This document shows positions 10,961-25,400 of a DNA stretch of 64,000 bases, piece by piece. Under the pieces are notes generated by a model. It was given only the letters and a program-made list of their open reading frames with translations, was not told the DNA's origin and did not search any database. Source of the stretch: Kappaphycus alvarezii (Eukaryota; Rhodophyta; Florideophyceae; Gigartinales; Solieriaceae). Position 1 is the first letter of the stretch. Each line of letters begins with the position of its first letter. The stretch is taken from positions 434,001 to 498,000 of the forward strand of contig NADL03000002.1 of NCBI GenBank assembly GCA_002205965.3, given 5' to 3'. The translations under genes were made by a program, and so were the position numbers.

Positions 10961-11884
10961 AAGCCAATTGAGAAATTGGCACATCGAAGAGCTCATGAAA
11001 ATATACGGTAATAGAAAGCCTTGAACAAGCTGAGGGTAACTACATTATCTCAACGGAATTTGAAGCGCACAAAGCGTAGTCTAATAACGCAGTTATCCGG
11101 TCCCTTTCTCGCTTGAGTGGGCAATTGGTTCAGCCATTGCCCAGAGTCGTACGTCTTGCAGAACCCGAGGTCCTGTGTCGTGCGGACTTGTCTTCAAACA
11201 ATAAAGCGTCATTCGTCTTCTAATGACGCTACAGTAAAGTTTGGAGAAGGTCGTGATTTCATTTCCGGCGATACAAATATCTAAAAACAAGGATCTGAGC
11301 ATTTAGCAACGTATATTTTCAACTTTATTCACAGCTACCAGGTCAGTTTGCAGCTGCAGTCCCCAGTAGATAGTGAGTGCACTAAGCTTCTTTCTGGAAC
11401 TATACTACTTCTCTCAAATAATTCAAATAGCACGGAATTGCAATTATTGGAATTCCATGGAGTTCCAGAAATTTCTGGAAAGGTTTTTTTGTCTACACTG
11501 ATTGGTGTGTTTAACGTTTATATCAAAAATAACGTGGTCCATAATTAAAACACGTTCACTTTAAGTAATACCCTTTTTGAGTCGATTGCGGTTGTCTGCA
11601 AAATCATGGGATGGATCGGATGTATCCTCCAAGAGTAAAACACCAAAACCTTTCCCCTTTAGATAATGAAATGACGGTAAGAACCACCTCATCGTACGTA
11701 CCTGTCGCACCCAGCAGGCTCATTGCTCAAAATTGAACTAATAAATTGGGGAGTACACATTTCCATCCTCCGACGGCGGCCCTTCATTCCCAGGTTACTT
11801 GTCCGATCGCATCGATCCACAATCAGATAAATTACATCCCCACCATATCCCACCCTTAAGCCTTCCCTTAGTCTCTTCACTGCG

Positions 11885-12578
11885 ATGTCCTCCGAAGGCC
11901 CTATTGAGAGGGCCCTAGCAATAGCAATTGCTGATCGAGAGAGTGCGGCTTCGCCTTCCAATACTCTAGGCACCGCACCGTCTGCGGCGTTTATTAAATT
12001 CGAAAATGGGACCGAGGCCACAAGTCGTCCTCGCCAAGCTTATGTTACCACAACTCTTGCTTTCGAAGGAAACTGTTGGACTGCATGATCGAGAACGTTT
12101 CCCAAAATGGAAAGAAAAGTATCATTCCGCAGGTGGTGAATAATACTGACTTGCGCAAATTGCCGAAGATGCTGCCGACTTGAGCCAGCAAGCTGATTCC
12201 TTTATCATTTCAAAAATTAAAAATGGTTGAATAATACGCTGGAACGCCTTCAAGTCTGATGGAATTAATATGGAGGCTGGGATGAAAGGATATTCTAGTT
12301 CAAGGGAAAAAAGGTTTGGGTGTTTTACTCTTGGTAGTTCAAGTGTATCGCTTAAAAATTCAGGTAAGAACTTCTTCCTGAAGCTCCCTGCCAACTCCGT
12401 ACGGGAGGTGAACTCTCAATTAGGTGTAAGTGGACTGTCATATGCCTGGAAGCCGATGATAAGAATTGGTATGAGTTGCAATTTAAATGTACTATGGGAA
12501 GAGTCGCAGCTAAGCAGTGAACTTCAGGATAAAATTGCGAATCATCGCTCCTACTTCAACGACGAAGATGTACTTTAA
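11885..12578 (+). pseudogene. degenerate ORF, unknown (possibly gag-like)
   Basis: A 67-codon frame (11885-12088) rich in Ala/Ser/Glu is followed, after frame changes, by a second open piece (12270-12578). Read together they suggest a decayed 200-230 residue protein (ADLSQQADSFIISKIKN, then YAWKPMIRIGMSCNLNV). No motif identifies it. It is the only protein-like stretch of any length in the AT-rich desert. Confidence 0.25.
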
Positions 12579-15500
12579 ATTTCTGGTTAATTGCCAAATA
12601 AATTAGGCATCTTTGCACCTTATTTTGAATTATGCGTAATAAAGTGATGCACATTATAAATTAATCAGTCATATTTGGTGTTAATGCATAATCAATGTTA
12701 ATTAACCTTAACATATGTGGTCTACATCGAAAATTATTGCTCTCTATTAAGATTATTAACGTTAAATACAGTAATCGTTGTAGTCCCAGAACAGCTTTTA
12801 GTCCTTGTACTATTTCCTCGCTATGAAGTAGGGTTTCGCTTGTAAAAACTCTGTAAATTTTACCCAATGTTTCATTCACGCATTCATTCCTCCTGAGCCC
12901 ACTGTACAAGATCTTTCATCGAGATTTTTTACCTTTTTGATATTTTCCTGACTGTGGAAATGAGCATATTTATACTTTTTCTTTGAAAATATCATACTTT
13001 AAGAATATCATATTTTCAAAGAAACTTCTCAAAAAATGATTTTCCTCATTCTACCAGAGCATGTTTTCGTACCTTCGATCTCCTCTTCAATATTGAACTT
13101 TTCTTCAATCTCTTTAGAATGCCCTGTTTTATGTTTTCCTCCTAAATTCTCGACATGACTCTGTTTTGCATTCTATCAGTAAATTTCATTATTACCTTGC
13201 ATGAATTGTTCATTTATATGAATAACCAAAATTTTCAACTCTTTTCATCTGGTACTTATTTTATCATCAGGAGTTCCTGGAATATTCAATTCTATATTTA
13301 ATAGTCTGGTGAGCGACCTTCCACTTCCATTGCTATTTTGCAGGGAGAGAAGTGTTTTTCAAAATATGAAGAGACTCGGTAGTTTCTCTTCTAATTCTTG
13401 CAAGTTTAAATTAATTTACAAGATGGTTCTGAGTTAATCTGCTCCTCATCGCAGTCTAGATAGTTTATTTCTTTTTAATCTTCAGCTGCGTCCATGTGAA
13501 ACTAAGTTTTGGTGCTTTATTTTATTCTTTGATAAAGTAAGACAGGCTTTCTTTGTTGACTAAAGTAAAATGGGTCAAGTCGATTGGTAATGACGTTTAT
13601 TATGGGATGTTCTACATTACCGTTGTAGAATCTTGGCTTCCTTAGATATGGGTCGCACATATATTCCAGGATGGTGGTGGCTACTGATAATCAGTTACCG
13701 ATTGGATTTATGGGAAATAATTATTAATTTTGATTCTTATCTGAGATTAGTTGATGTTACAGAAATACTGTATACTTAACAGCTACGTCTACAATTGTGA
13801 GAAGTAAGGAAATACACTTGTATTCCTTTTGGCCTGAGGCCTGATCATAGCGATCCTGTTGCTTACATTTTTCGTTCGCATGAAACTCTTGTATCCCATG
13901 AACACCCTCTCCGTACGATGTTTTGCAATTGGTAACCGTACTGCAGTGCACTAATAGGGCTGATTGTTTTGTATTTTCTTAATCTAATTTTTGGTCACGT
14001 CCGCCAGCCTCTAACAGCAGGCAGTTTACTGTGAAGTATGGTCATTTCTGTGCCGCTTTCAACCACTATTGATCTTTGTGCTGTAAAACCTACGAGTGGA
14101 AAAAACGACTTGAGATCTGGGCAACTCGGAGCCGAACTTAATCCATATTTTTCCGCATGGAAAAGCCACTCATTGGACTTTTTGTCGACCTAAATCATCT
14201 CTAACTTTGATATTTAATTCTTGGCAGACATTTGAAACGTTTACTGGGACATATTAGATAGTTAAAACTTAGCTGACAATTATTTTAACCTACCTGGCCA
14301 CTCTGGTCCCCTGATAAACAGAAACTCCTGTTCTGGCTCTCGATTTGACTCCCAATCTTGCCCTCCGCAACACCTTTCGAAATAAAAACTTTGGCGTAAG
14401 CCAAGTTCATATGCCTGAGTTTGTCCTTTTCTACCTCTCTATTCTATATTTTACTACCCTTTTTTATTGTTCGTCAGTAATATTTATTCACTCTTGGCAT
14501 CCCAGATTCCGTCAAATAAATAAAAATAGGAACATCAAGTTTGTCGTTTTTGGCAGTATCCTTATTTGCGAAGGAGATATTCGGCGCTGCGCACACACCC
14601 CCATAACTGTTGTTGTCCGTTTTGCACCCGTGGTGTCCTCAGTCATTTTGATCCGATTCTTCCCAAGATTCTAGCTATCCACGGATCACTGTCCATCCTT
14701 ACAACCCGGCGGATAATTATACCGTGCAGCCGTCTAACTACTCACTCGCGCTCTACAAACCCAGCTTCTCCTCTCTATTGGCGACCTGTGCTACTATATA
14801 TCGCAGATTGCTTCAAGAAAAAGAGAGACAGCGAAAATCCCGTGAGTTTTTTGTGTGTGTGTTGAAATTATCTTTTCTGTCGGAACAACTGTGCACCGAG
14901 CATTGCACCAAACGCTTGTGTTTCTTAAACAACGTGATATGTAGCCAGTCTGCCACCAATCTGAATCATCATTGTTCCCCATGAAATTAGTTTGATATCG
15001 TCACTTCCAAGAAATGACTGCAGCGCACTCTTTAGTCGTCGATAAATTTCACGGGAAATTTTTCGTTTCCGGCTGGGAACGCTTTCTTATATAGCAAAAT
15101 ATCCCAGCCTTTGCGATGCGTTCATGAAATAATCTATTCAAATATCCTTTAATATCCCTCTTCTGTATCTGAGTGGATGTATCCGGGGTTAAATTTCTGC
15201 AGAAGGTTCAAGGTACTACTTAAAGGTGTTACTTTAGATTATTTTTCTTTTAATTCCATTAATCTTAAAGCAAATAGGACTAAAACAACGTGGACAGCAG
15301 AATTTCATTATTGATCCCTAAAAAGATGCTTAGAATGCCCTCACAGCAATATGAATGGACTTCAGCTTTACAACTTGAGCTTCTGTTACAAGTTGCACCT
15401 CTATCATCATGAAATTCACCGATCACGTAGCAGTCAGAACGGTACTCAAACCTTCAGTCAGTTCATCTACTTCCCTATTTTCTGAAGACATTTTATTGCT

Positions 15501-15681
15501 TTTTAAATTACAATCAATAACTATTATAAACCAGTTAAACCCAGAACAATGCTTTGCATTTTTTGCTCCAATAATCCTTCGCGTATCCTCTATACCCGAT
15601 AAAGGACTCAGCAGTCCGAGCAGTGATCATTTTTCAACACTTCCTTTCTTTGCCGTTTTGATTCCATCAATTACTTCATTC

Positions 15682-15797
15682 TTCAAATTACGGATTAAAA
15701 GATTTCTTGCAACAAAATGTTGATAAGAAACAATACTTATTCAAATTACGGATTAAAAGATTTCTTGCAACAAAATGTTGATAAGAAACAATACTTA
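15682..15797. repeat. perfect 58-bp tandem duplication
   Basis: The 58-bp unit starting ttcaaattacggattaaaag at 15682 is repeated exactly from 15740. No mismatch is seen, so the duplication is recent or an assembly artefact. Confidence 0.95.
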
Positions 15798-18652
15798 TTG
15801 TTGTAGAAATTTATTTCATATGAAGATTAAGCTCATATTTTTGACGTTGTTTAATCCACTTAACCCACTCTGGGAAAGGAGGAACAGTTTTAATAGTCTC
15901 CAAGTATGCGACTGGATATATTTCAAAATTCATTTTCGATTAGAAAGCGCATTAATAAGCACATTCGGTCTTAAGCGTTCCGGAAGTTGCAGATAATCTA
16001 TTTTTACTATTTTATTTTTCTGTTTGCTTCTTCCCTTGCACGTGAGATGCATTCATAATGAACAATTTTCCGGGTATCGCAATGTTGAGATCGCTGCAGT
16101 AGTTTTGGAGGTTTGCCCGTAATTTTTGGTACCATTTCAAGTGGGTTGTAGGAATCGCATATATTATTAGCAAATTTTCCAGATTTTTTGTTTTTATCTG
16201 CTCCCGTTGAGAATAGTTGGTTGTAAAACTATTTTAGAATGAAAAAATTTAATTCTTGTGTGCAGGAAACAGGTTGCATTTCATTAGAGTTAAAATTGGC
16301 TCGAACGAAACTTCAAGACAATGAATGTGAAGTTGGGCGACATATGATTTGGGGCAAAGTCGAGCGAGATAGACTGAGTGCTGAGATTGAAGACATTGCC
16401 GGCGAACGAAATTTGAGTTGAACGAAAACACATAAGAATGGTTGCCACCTTACTGTATAATGAAGTATAAATTGCACTGAATGTGTTTGATCAAATGATA
16501 TTCATACTTTTTTTTGCGATAATACAGCTAAAGTAATGATTGCAACGAGATAAGTAAATGAATATACTCCCTATCAGTAGCATTATGTCTTGCTTCACTT
16601 TTGTCGAGATTGAGGTGCACCATTTGATCCAAGCACGAGTTAAAGATTAATTTTATGTGACTCTGCAAACTTTTATTCGTTGAAAAATATATTGACGAAA
16701 AAAATCAGTCAAACTCGTGGGCATCTATAATTGAGAGCTATTTAAGCCTACACCTGAGTAGCTTCTGCTCCTCAATTATCCGTCAGACTCTTGTAGCGGA
16801 TCAAAGGCTTCAGCTAAAGTCCAATAGTGAAGAAAAATTGCACAAAGATTACATCCGTAATTTCCTGTAGGAATTTTATTTAGTTTAGGAGATTCTTCTT
16901 GGCTCTCTCGTTGCATTTCCTGGTAAACTAAATAAAACTTGCATTAACATAAATAATTAACAAGGAGAATAAAAACATAGGAATCAATAGGTCCAAATCG
17001 TACAGGTTCCGAAATGTGGCACAAATTTGTCTCAAATCAAAACCCTTTAATATGATATGCTATTTTTCCAAAATAGAATTTAAATTTCACCACTGCTCGA
17101 CAGTTGCCTGGATTGATCAAACTGATTCAACAAATGCCTCAAGGTAATTTTCTTTCAAATTTCCTAAATAGGTAAGATTTCAGCTCTCAGCCTTGAATTT
17201 ATTTCCAAAATTATATAAATACTCGACCCCAAATGTCAAAAGGGACTCTAAAAGTAATTTGACCCCGCAATAAGAACTTGAATGGCAGAAATATCTTTCT
17301 GAATGGTAGAAAACACGAAACAGTAAATTCTATATCTGTTATGCGAGGTATCTAAAGGATTAAGGGTAGTCTTAGGGTTTAGGACCGCACTAATTTTTCC
17401 CATGCACGTTATAAATTCCTAAAATCTATCATATGACCTACTGCATTTCAAATACAAGAAAATTTTATAAAGTCCTCTTAATATTCTTTTCCGTAAGTAT
17501 AATCAACTGCTTCGGGCTATGGTAGTTATTTCGCTAGTAAATAAGTGCTGACAAACTGTAGTCGTTTTAGAGCGAAAGAAATTCAACTGCAATGAGCCGT
17601 TAGGTTGTTTCCCTTATACGAGTGAAACTTTGAAGCAACCCAAGATGTTCCTAAGAATTCAAGAGAATGAAGAGATTATAATGGTATCAGGAGACAAATC
17701 TTATCAAAGAAGTTCATTTTTGCTGGACTAAAAGAGGCCTATTAACTCAAAGAGGTACTTTGGGATGCTTAAAGAAGAACTAATAACATTCAAAACTGAA
17801 ATTTCTGGTGGAAATTCTTGTTTACAGAAATAAATTACCATCATACAGGTCTTCCCGAACCAATACATCGCTCAGAGAAAATAATGCTAATGATATATAA
17901 TGGCCATCTAGTTTCTGAGATTTTAATTGACTTAGAACTTATGAAGAGTTATCTAGAGCAAAATTTTATTTTAAGATAAAGAAGCTTAAAGATATGGATG
18001 AGCTAGTTGAGAAGATTTGAATCTTTCGCTGAAAATGATCTTATGTTAATTAGCTGCCTTTTCTATCTACTGCGAAACTTCTTCTAGGCTCGTAACGAAG
18101 AATAGGTAGATGATGATGAAACTTCAAGTCTAATTTTTAAATATTCTTTCTGTTTACTTATTCTAGTTTTTTATTTTTTCGTAGTATTTTAATCAAACTT
18201 CGGCTCCTGTGTAAAGCGCCATATTTGGATTCAGCGCGTCATTTTGAATTAGAATAATCTTTTAAGCATTCGATTGGCTTCGAGCTACGTAATTCCTTGC
18301 ACTTTGTATTACACCGGCATCCCGGACTTACAGGACGTGCTTTCAGCATAAAGAAAACAGACAAAATACATCACGAGGGAAGGAAGTAGTGAGAACACAT
18401 AAGTAGCGATGTACATCGTATGTTCTAGCGGGTGCAATTACATAAGTATTCATTGACTAGGGATAAGAGGTACATTTCTTCTACTGGTGGATTGGATTAG
18501 TGACGTTAAAGGAACACGGGTCTTTTAGTAGTCTTGTTAACGTAGATTCATTAGCCGGTTTATAGGGACTACGTGTGAACGAGTATTGAGAAAAAATATT
18601 TAGACCCCAACTGTAGGCTTTTAAGCTGCTGTCACTGTGTATTTACCCCTCT

Positions 18653-18729
18653 CCCCTTAATTATAAACGCATGCCCTACCAGCCTACTTTCACCCCTTAA
18701 TGTTAGAATCACGCCCTGTTAACCTACTT
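18653..18729. repeat. imperfect tandem repeat, about 40 bp x2
   Basis: ccccttaatta...gccctaccagcctactt followed by ccccttaatgt...gccctgttaacctactt; the two copies share the ends and differ in the middle. Confidence 0.5.
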
Positions 18730-21230
18730 CTTTGCTATATCTTCCATTTACAGTCTCCTATTGGCGAATAAATTTGATCCCTTTGGAGATGCACATTCTC
18801 GAGGCCTCATTTTGTTCTACAGAGGACCTGGTCGTGGTTTTATAACATATGAAAACATATACCTGTCATGATTTTTTATACTGTGCATTACTACAATATG
18901 TATGTTATGAAGTTGAGGTACTATCCTCAGCTAAATTGCTAAATAGAAATGTACGTTCTATGCTTCATTGCTGCATTGTTATCATAACATTTCTTTGGAA
19001 CCGAAATCCTAGCTGTGGGAGATATGGATTACAGGGGATTAATCGTTAAATTAAGCACTACAATTTGCTTTGTAGAAGCTCTCCTTACGTTACTAGTTGG
19101 ACGTGTAATCGCGTGGTTAGTTCGAAACCATAATTTACCTCCACGAAAACCATGAATGCTAAGTAGAACTGCATCACTTGAGTCCCAAAATCTCAATACA
19201 GTACATAATCTGCGGGTGCGAAGTAAGTATAACAACACACTAACAAAGAGCAGAACGGAGGTTTCCGGTAGGCTCAACGCATAAATTTGAAGTGGAGACC
19301 TTAATATTAAACTCGATCATTCAGCATTTCATAGCGGCTCCACCTGGATATGAGTGCTCTTCAGAGTACTTCACAGGATTCTGCAGAGCGCTTTAACTAT
19401 AATCTGGAATACTCATTGTAACTTACCTTCCGAAGTGACCAATAGGGGTGCCCTTCGCAGCAATTTTCCAGGTCGAAAGCTTTTCAAGGCTATTTAAAAT
19501 ATAGTAACATTGACAGAGTTTTCCATTTTCATTTCATCCGCATTGGCAGAGGAGACCATTGTCTGCAATCTTTATACTCAAATTAAGGGAGATTTCAACT
19601 AATTATACCCGCTTAAACATGCAATTGAATAAACCAAGGGTCAAATATTGAAGTCTTTTTCTCTGGGAAGCAATTCATTGACTTTTGCGACCCATATGAT
19701 GTACTTAGCGCCGGTATTTTGCAAAAAAAACATTCAACTCCATCGAAGATGGTTCAAAACACTTTTCGCTAAAACTTTTCATCAAGTCAGCGCCCGTCTC
19801 AACCACCTGTATAAAATTCTCCGCAATGCCTTTCATTTTGAGAATATAGTCTAGAAGCTAGTCCAAAGTGATCCTTTTGAGCGTTTAGAGTAGTTAAAAT
19901 ATCACTTAAGTGTGTTCGAAGTCAATTATTGTTGACGCGCACTTCTTGATGTATTTACTCCTTGATTTTTGCCTGAATTTCGTTTTCCCTTTTGAAAAAG
20001 TGTTCATCATCTTCTTCGTTGTATCCATCCATGGTGCCATAAAATAATGCGATGCAGCGGTTAATGTTGTGCCCTTGCGGAGAATGTCTCTATTTATGGG
20101 CGGATATGGTTTTCTTGGCCTTTTTGGAAACGAAATTATTGATTGAAGCTGTTCTTATGCATTTTATGAGACATACAATCTATTTGGCGAAAATATGTCA
20201 CGTAAACTTCATTCATTATGGTAAATGGCAGAGAGTGTAGTCATATCTTTACCACTTACGTGAACGAGAACCCGATGGAATTCCAGCACATCACACGTGA
20301 GTTTGTTTCTTTTGCTATTATTGGCATAAACACCATAGATTGCTTCTTCTCCATATTTTTAATATCTCTTGCTTCGCCATCCCTACTTCTGAGTCTAATT
20401 GCCTTTCTCATTTCTCTTCAAGTTCTTAACTCTTCGGATGGCTGGGGGAATTTTATGTAATGTGCAACAATTCTTATCATTATATTTTTTAGTCAAATTA
20501 AATAAATGCCCATTTTGACAAGAATGTTTAAATAACTCCATTTTGAGGGGTTCATTGATTTATTTTCCTAAAACCGTTCTCGTAAGAAGTGGAGAGTGTT
20601 AATGGGTCTCATTTACGACTGCGTTCCTCGTTAATGTTTATTTTCTCACCCCCTAGTGCCTTAATGAACTTTCGTACTGCCTTCTCAGATATATCGAGCT
20701 GTCTTTTATCCTCTTGGCTAAAATTATTTACTTCAATCCAAGCAAACCTTCTTCCTTCCTCTTCTGTATTGAGCTTTTTTGCTTTTTTCGGTGTGGGTCG
20801 CTCTTAGGACTGAAGTTAAAACTTTACCAAAAAATGTGTACATTATTAATCGCTTTAATGCACATTCTATAATTTTTCACCTTCTCTGGTATCCTTTTCG
20901 CCTAAATGTAATGAAAAAACAAATAAATTGCCTCAAATTCTCCTCTTTTGCTTGTTTTTAGTCAATCATCAATAACATGATTATTGAATGTTCCTTTGTT
21001 AAAAAACGCCAGGTTTTAACGGCAAATCCTAAAATATACCCTTGCGCATATAGTTTTTCGCGCAGCGGAACTTCTTCATGTTTACCATGCACCCGCCGAC
21101 GGCGATCGCCGGCAGCCTTAATTCATGGAATGCACAGTAAATTGTGCAGGCGCTATTGACGCTGCACACATTTAGTAGAATACAGTGTACCGACAAGAGT
21201 GACCAATCTTTTTTTCCAATATTCTTTACT

Positions 21231-21338
21231 TATGATGTTTCTGGATTGTACACTCACTGACCAGCTATTAAGTAAAGAACTAACTGGATGGTCAACATCG
21301 GTCATGTGCAGTGGGGCACGGGAAATGATGTCTATAGC
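21231..21338 (-). mobile_element. LINE copy B, 3' end, left of gypsy insertion
   Basis: Matches the 3' end of the LINE copy at 62490-62600: ttgattgtaca...actgacc..tattaagt, then tggtcaacatcg.tca.gtgcagtg and gggaaat.atg. It stops exactly where the 5' LTR begins and the homology resumes after the 3' LTR at 28012. Coding sense is the minus strand. The last bases, ATAGC (21334-21338), form the left half of the gypsy target-site duplication. Confidence 0.75.
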
Positions 21339-21662
21339 TGTTGGAGGCTTCTAGAAACGTACAGAAACCCCTTGTGTTCGGGGCTAGAATGGCGATTTCA
21401 TACGCTACTTACGACTGTACTACGGCTATTATTTTGATTTTAGTTGTTTTGTATTTTTTGATTACTTTTTAGTTTTTGGATGCAGCAGTGTGACGCCTAA
21501 CCAGTGGACGCAAAACACTACGGCGCCCATATAAACGCCTCGGGCCAGTGCTAATGGGTAAAAAATGGAGGGTCCCATCCATCACTCCCGGCGGCCAATC
21601 TACTCATCTTTTTTATCCAAGTTTCTCCTATTCTTTGTCCATCACTATTTTGGGCAGTAACA
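21339..21662 (+). repeat. gypsy 5' LTR
   Basis: Begins TGTTGGAGGCTTCTAGAAAC and ends gggcagtaaCA. It contains a TATA-like catataaacgcc at about 21530, which the 3' LTR lacks. 324 bp against about 382 bp in the 3' LTR. Confidence 0.85.
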
Positions 21663-22421
21663 TGGCGCGATACTCTTGTGCAAGAATGGATTCCCTGGTC
21701 CCAGCACCGTCGTTTTTGACGGATCAAGCGACGTTCAAAAGTTCTTTTTTCTTTGAGAACGTCGTCATGTCCTTCAGGGCCGACGAGGAAAGAGCTCTTT
21801 CTCTCCTTGGTCATTTGGACGGAGTCGCTTACGACTTCACTATGACATATTTTTATCGAATTGAGTCCTATTTTAAGAGGCGAAGGACGATGCAGCCGTC
21901 AAAGCTAGATTCTTCGATAATTTCGTCAAGAACGAAGACCCACAAGACACAATTCGTCAAGCCTTGGGAGCAGATCTCGACATTTCCGACAAGTACCCGG
22001 TTCGCTGCAAGAAATTGAGCGACTATATTAGAAGTCAGGGCTTGAAAATGTCGCAAGGTTTGGGTCGCACCTCCGCCAGTCTTCTCAAGAAGCTACAGCA
22101 GTTCTTGGCATTCCGCGGCCGTAAAGACTACACAGGTATCGTCAAGGCCTTGAGAGACTACTATACAATTCAACTAGCCTTCGCTGGTCCCTTAGCTTCG
22201 ATCGCCGACGTTCTGCCAGTGAGGCTTTTGGTAAGTCCGGACTCCCGTACGAAGAACATTTAAAAGCCTTGGCTAAAGATCTTCCAGGCTGACCTTACTT
22301 CTAAAGAATATGAAAGGGGACCTCTGATAAGGAAGTTCCCCCATGCGTCAGAGGAAAAAAAGGGTGCGCACATGCTCATATTGTAACAAGTTTGGTCATA
22401 TATCTTCCAGATGCGAGTAAA
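21663..22421 (+). pseudogene. gypsy Gag, decayed
   Basis: From the ATG just after the 5' LTR a 120-residue frame gives the capsid-like part (KSSFFFENVVMSFRADEERA, then LSLLGHLDGVAYDF), similar in layout to gypsy Gag helices. A later frame (21964-22263) continues it. Near 22380-22421 a zinc knuckle reads CSYCNKFGHISSRC, the CX2CX4HX4C pattern that binds RNA. Several frame changes separate the parts. The TGG at the start of the segment is also the presumed primer-binding site. Confidence 0.65.
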
Positions 22422-25400
22422 ATCAGCATCGAAACACCCGCAGCACCAATTGCGGCAGGATTGGCCACTGAGAATCTACCTGCTGGTCCGCGCCGTTACA
22501 CAAGTCGGAAGACAATGAAACTAATTTTGATCGAAAGAAAAAAGGCGAAAGGGCGGGTAGAATGAATTTGCTCCGAAGAGAATGGGCCGAAACGGAGTCA
22601 CTGTACGACGAGGGCGTAAAAGACATGAAAAAAATGTCGATGGCGAGGCGCTGCCGAGGCAACCTCGAAAAGAGGCTCATGGAGGGATTCCGATATCGCG
22701 GCACGTAGCTAGCCCGCAAGCGGCCCGCGCTTTACGGGCGAGGTATATTCTGCAGCCCGCAGAAGTCCGCGAGAATAGCCGAAGACTAGGAAGTCAACCG
22801 TGGAAAGAAGAAAGCCGAAAAGATACAAGAATAAGTTGGTAAATACGACGATGTCTCGGAGTTAGCGACAGCCAACAGCTTTTTCACATTTGGGCAGCTT
22901 TTTCGGGGAGACGCCGATGCAGCGGCTGAAGTCATGCGCCATCTCCTTAGAAAGAAGAATACAATTCCCCCGGGTACCAGTCGTCTCCAATTCTTCCCCT
23001 CGGCTGCTTCGATTAGTGCAAGTGAAAGTTTAGGGTCCAGAGGCGTAAACGCTACTAGACTCAAGCACTGTGCCCAACATTGTGTCAGCAGACTTGTCCA
23101 GGCGTCTATTCCTTTCTCAGAACTATTCGACCAAGAAGATTACCGTTTTGAACTGGGAGAGCTCTTCTTGTGTTGGCTCGTTGCTCAAAGTCCCGACTAC
23201 ATTCGGGAGCCAAACAGAAAAGTCATATTACCTTTTCGTGGCAAACTCACCATTTGATCTCATCATTTGTAGTCCCACACTTTCCGCCATGCGCGGGAAT
23301 ATGGACTTAGGCGCGCAAAGCTTGCGCCTGTATGTTGGAGATGAAGAGATAGTGCTACTCCTTGAGCCAAATACCCAGGCTACCGAGAAGAGACTGAAGG
23401 AGGAGGGAGATATCGGAACTCCTTCTTAATATTATAACTTCGATTCGAGCGCCGGACCCGATCTGTCCGACTCCTCGGAGAAGGAACTAGTACTGGCCAT
23501 CCGAGAAACCTCGTGCGATGAGGAACTTAAGTAATCGTCCGACGGAGATAGCGCTGCCGTCGGTGAGGATCAAGAAGAAAAAGTGACAGGTGCACTGAGG
23601 GCGATACTGGCATATCTGCAGGAGAAAGACAAGTAGATATCAGCAATTCCCTCCGGGATACCAGGGTTTTCGCATTGAAAATAGACAATCTCCGTCCCGC
23701 ATCGGTTCCGATGGAGCATAGGCTCGAGCTGAAGTACCCAACTCTAGCTACCATAGAGTTCGACGTCTGGTGCCCCGTCACAACGGGAATGTCCGTCAGA
23801 AGATTGATAAGATGTTAGAACCAGGAATAGTTACCCCGCTTCCTCCGCGTGGTCGTTTCCCGTCTTCGTTGCGACAAAATGTAATTTAAAGCCTCTATCT
23901 TTTTTGGAATTTCGCACTTTGAACGCCGATCGTTGGCCTCTGCAAAAGATAATAGAAATATTCGACGGCTTAGAAGTTTGCTCAGTTTTCACCACCCTAG
24001 AATTCTTCGCCGGATAGTGGCGGGTCCGTATGGAGATTAATGTATTCGTTTGTCGTTACGGAACATTTAAGTTCTATTTCATGCCTTTCGGACTGATCAA
24101 TGCGCCGTTGGCCTTTCAACTTATGATGGACTACACTCTGCGGGACTTTACCTTTGGCCGCGTTTATCTGGACGATGTGTAATTGTTCTCGCATTCAATA
24201 AAGTAAAGCGTAGAGCACTTATATATTGTGTTCAGGGCCATACAGAAGGCATGCTTAAGGCTCAAGATTAGTGAGTGCCAGATCGTGAAGCTGGGGCTCC
24301 TGAGCCATAGAATACGACCTAGTTACGCGTTTTCCCTGGCCTTGCCATTTACTACCGGCAGTTCATTCAGGGATTTGCCGAATTCCCCACGGTCCTCCAT
24401 GCTGCGACTTTGGGAAACAGAGACTTCACCTGGATAGGGGAGATGAAGAAATCTTTTCAAACTCCAAAGGAAAAGCTTTCTTTCCCACCATTCTTGTCGT
24501 TTCAAGATTTCCACGCGCTGTTTATCGTGGGGACGGACGCTTCAAGAATCGCCGTCGGAGCGGTTCTACCTCAGAAAAAGGAAGATGGGAAAATAATCCC
24601 CTACAATTCGCCCGCAGAACTATGAATTCGGCGGAACGTAACTATTCAGCATGTGAAAGGGAGGCCCTCGCACTTTTTCTGGCCCCAAGAAGCCCTGGTT
24701 GTACTTGATATCGACAACCCCGTTCAAACTGGTGACAGACCACCAAGCCATCTGCTACGCTTTCGACAAGAATTACTTCCAAAGGAGGTTAGCGCTCTAG
24801 TTGGTTTTCCTGGCTGAATACTAGTTTGAGGTCGAGCATCGTCCGGAAGTGGAAACCGCGCTACCGACTACCTTTCGCGAGTGTTACCCGTCGATCGCCA
24901 ACCTTTAACGGATGCTGACGAATGCTATTTGGTTGCGAATGTAGTTTCCTTTGATACCAACGCCAGTGAGACCGAATTGGAGCCGATTTTTATCGAGATG
25001 GCCCGTTAAATCGAAGGGCTTAGGAATTCGGAGCAGAATCCTGTGAAAAGTCTCTCGATTAAGCGAAGCGCGAAACATTTCATGATTTGGGAAGGCAAAA
25101 TTTTGAGACGCACCAAGATAGGGCTCCGCTCTATCCCGGCAATTAAAGATAGGGCAGGGTTTTAAGGACGTTCCATGATGAGTTCGTGCACCGAAACAAG
25201 GAGGCGACTAATTAGTTCGTCGTCGAACGATACTGGTGGCCTCAGGTACATCGAGACATTCATGACTACGTTAAAGCTGTGGCGGGTGTCAGAAGACCAA
25301 ACCGCTAATTCCATATCGAAAGACGCTAAACATCCCCCTCACAAACATATTTGAGACATACTCGATCGATTTCGCGGGACCGTTCCCGAAGTTCGGTAGC

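Larger units (their letters stand above)
10961..21230. other. AT-rich gene desert
   Basis: About 10 kb with visibly high A+T, dense stop codons in all frames and only short, unconvincing ORFs. Apart from one degenerate segment (11885-12578) and two tandem repeats, I see no gene, tRNA, LTR or terminal inverted repeat. CAGTA arrays are almost absent here, unlike the gene-rich parts. It contrasts sharply with the roughly 50% GC gene clusters on the left and right, and could be heterochromatin or decayed transposon sequence. Confidence 0.6.
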
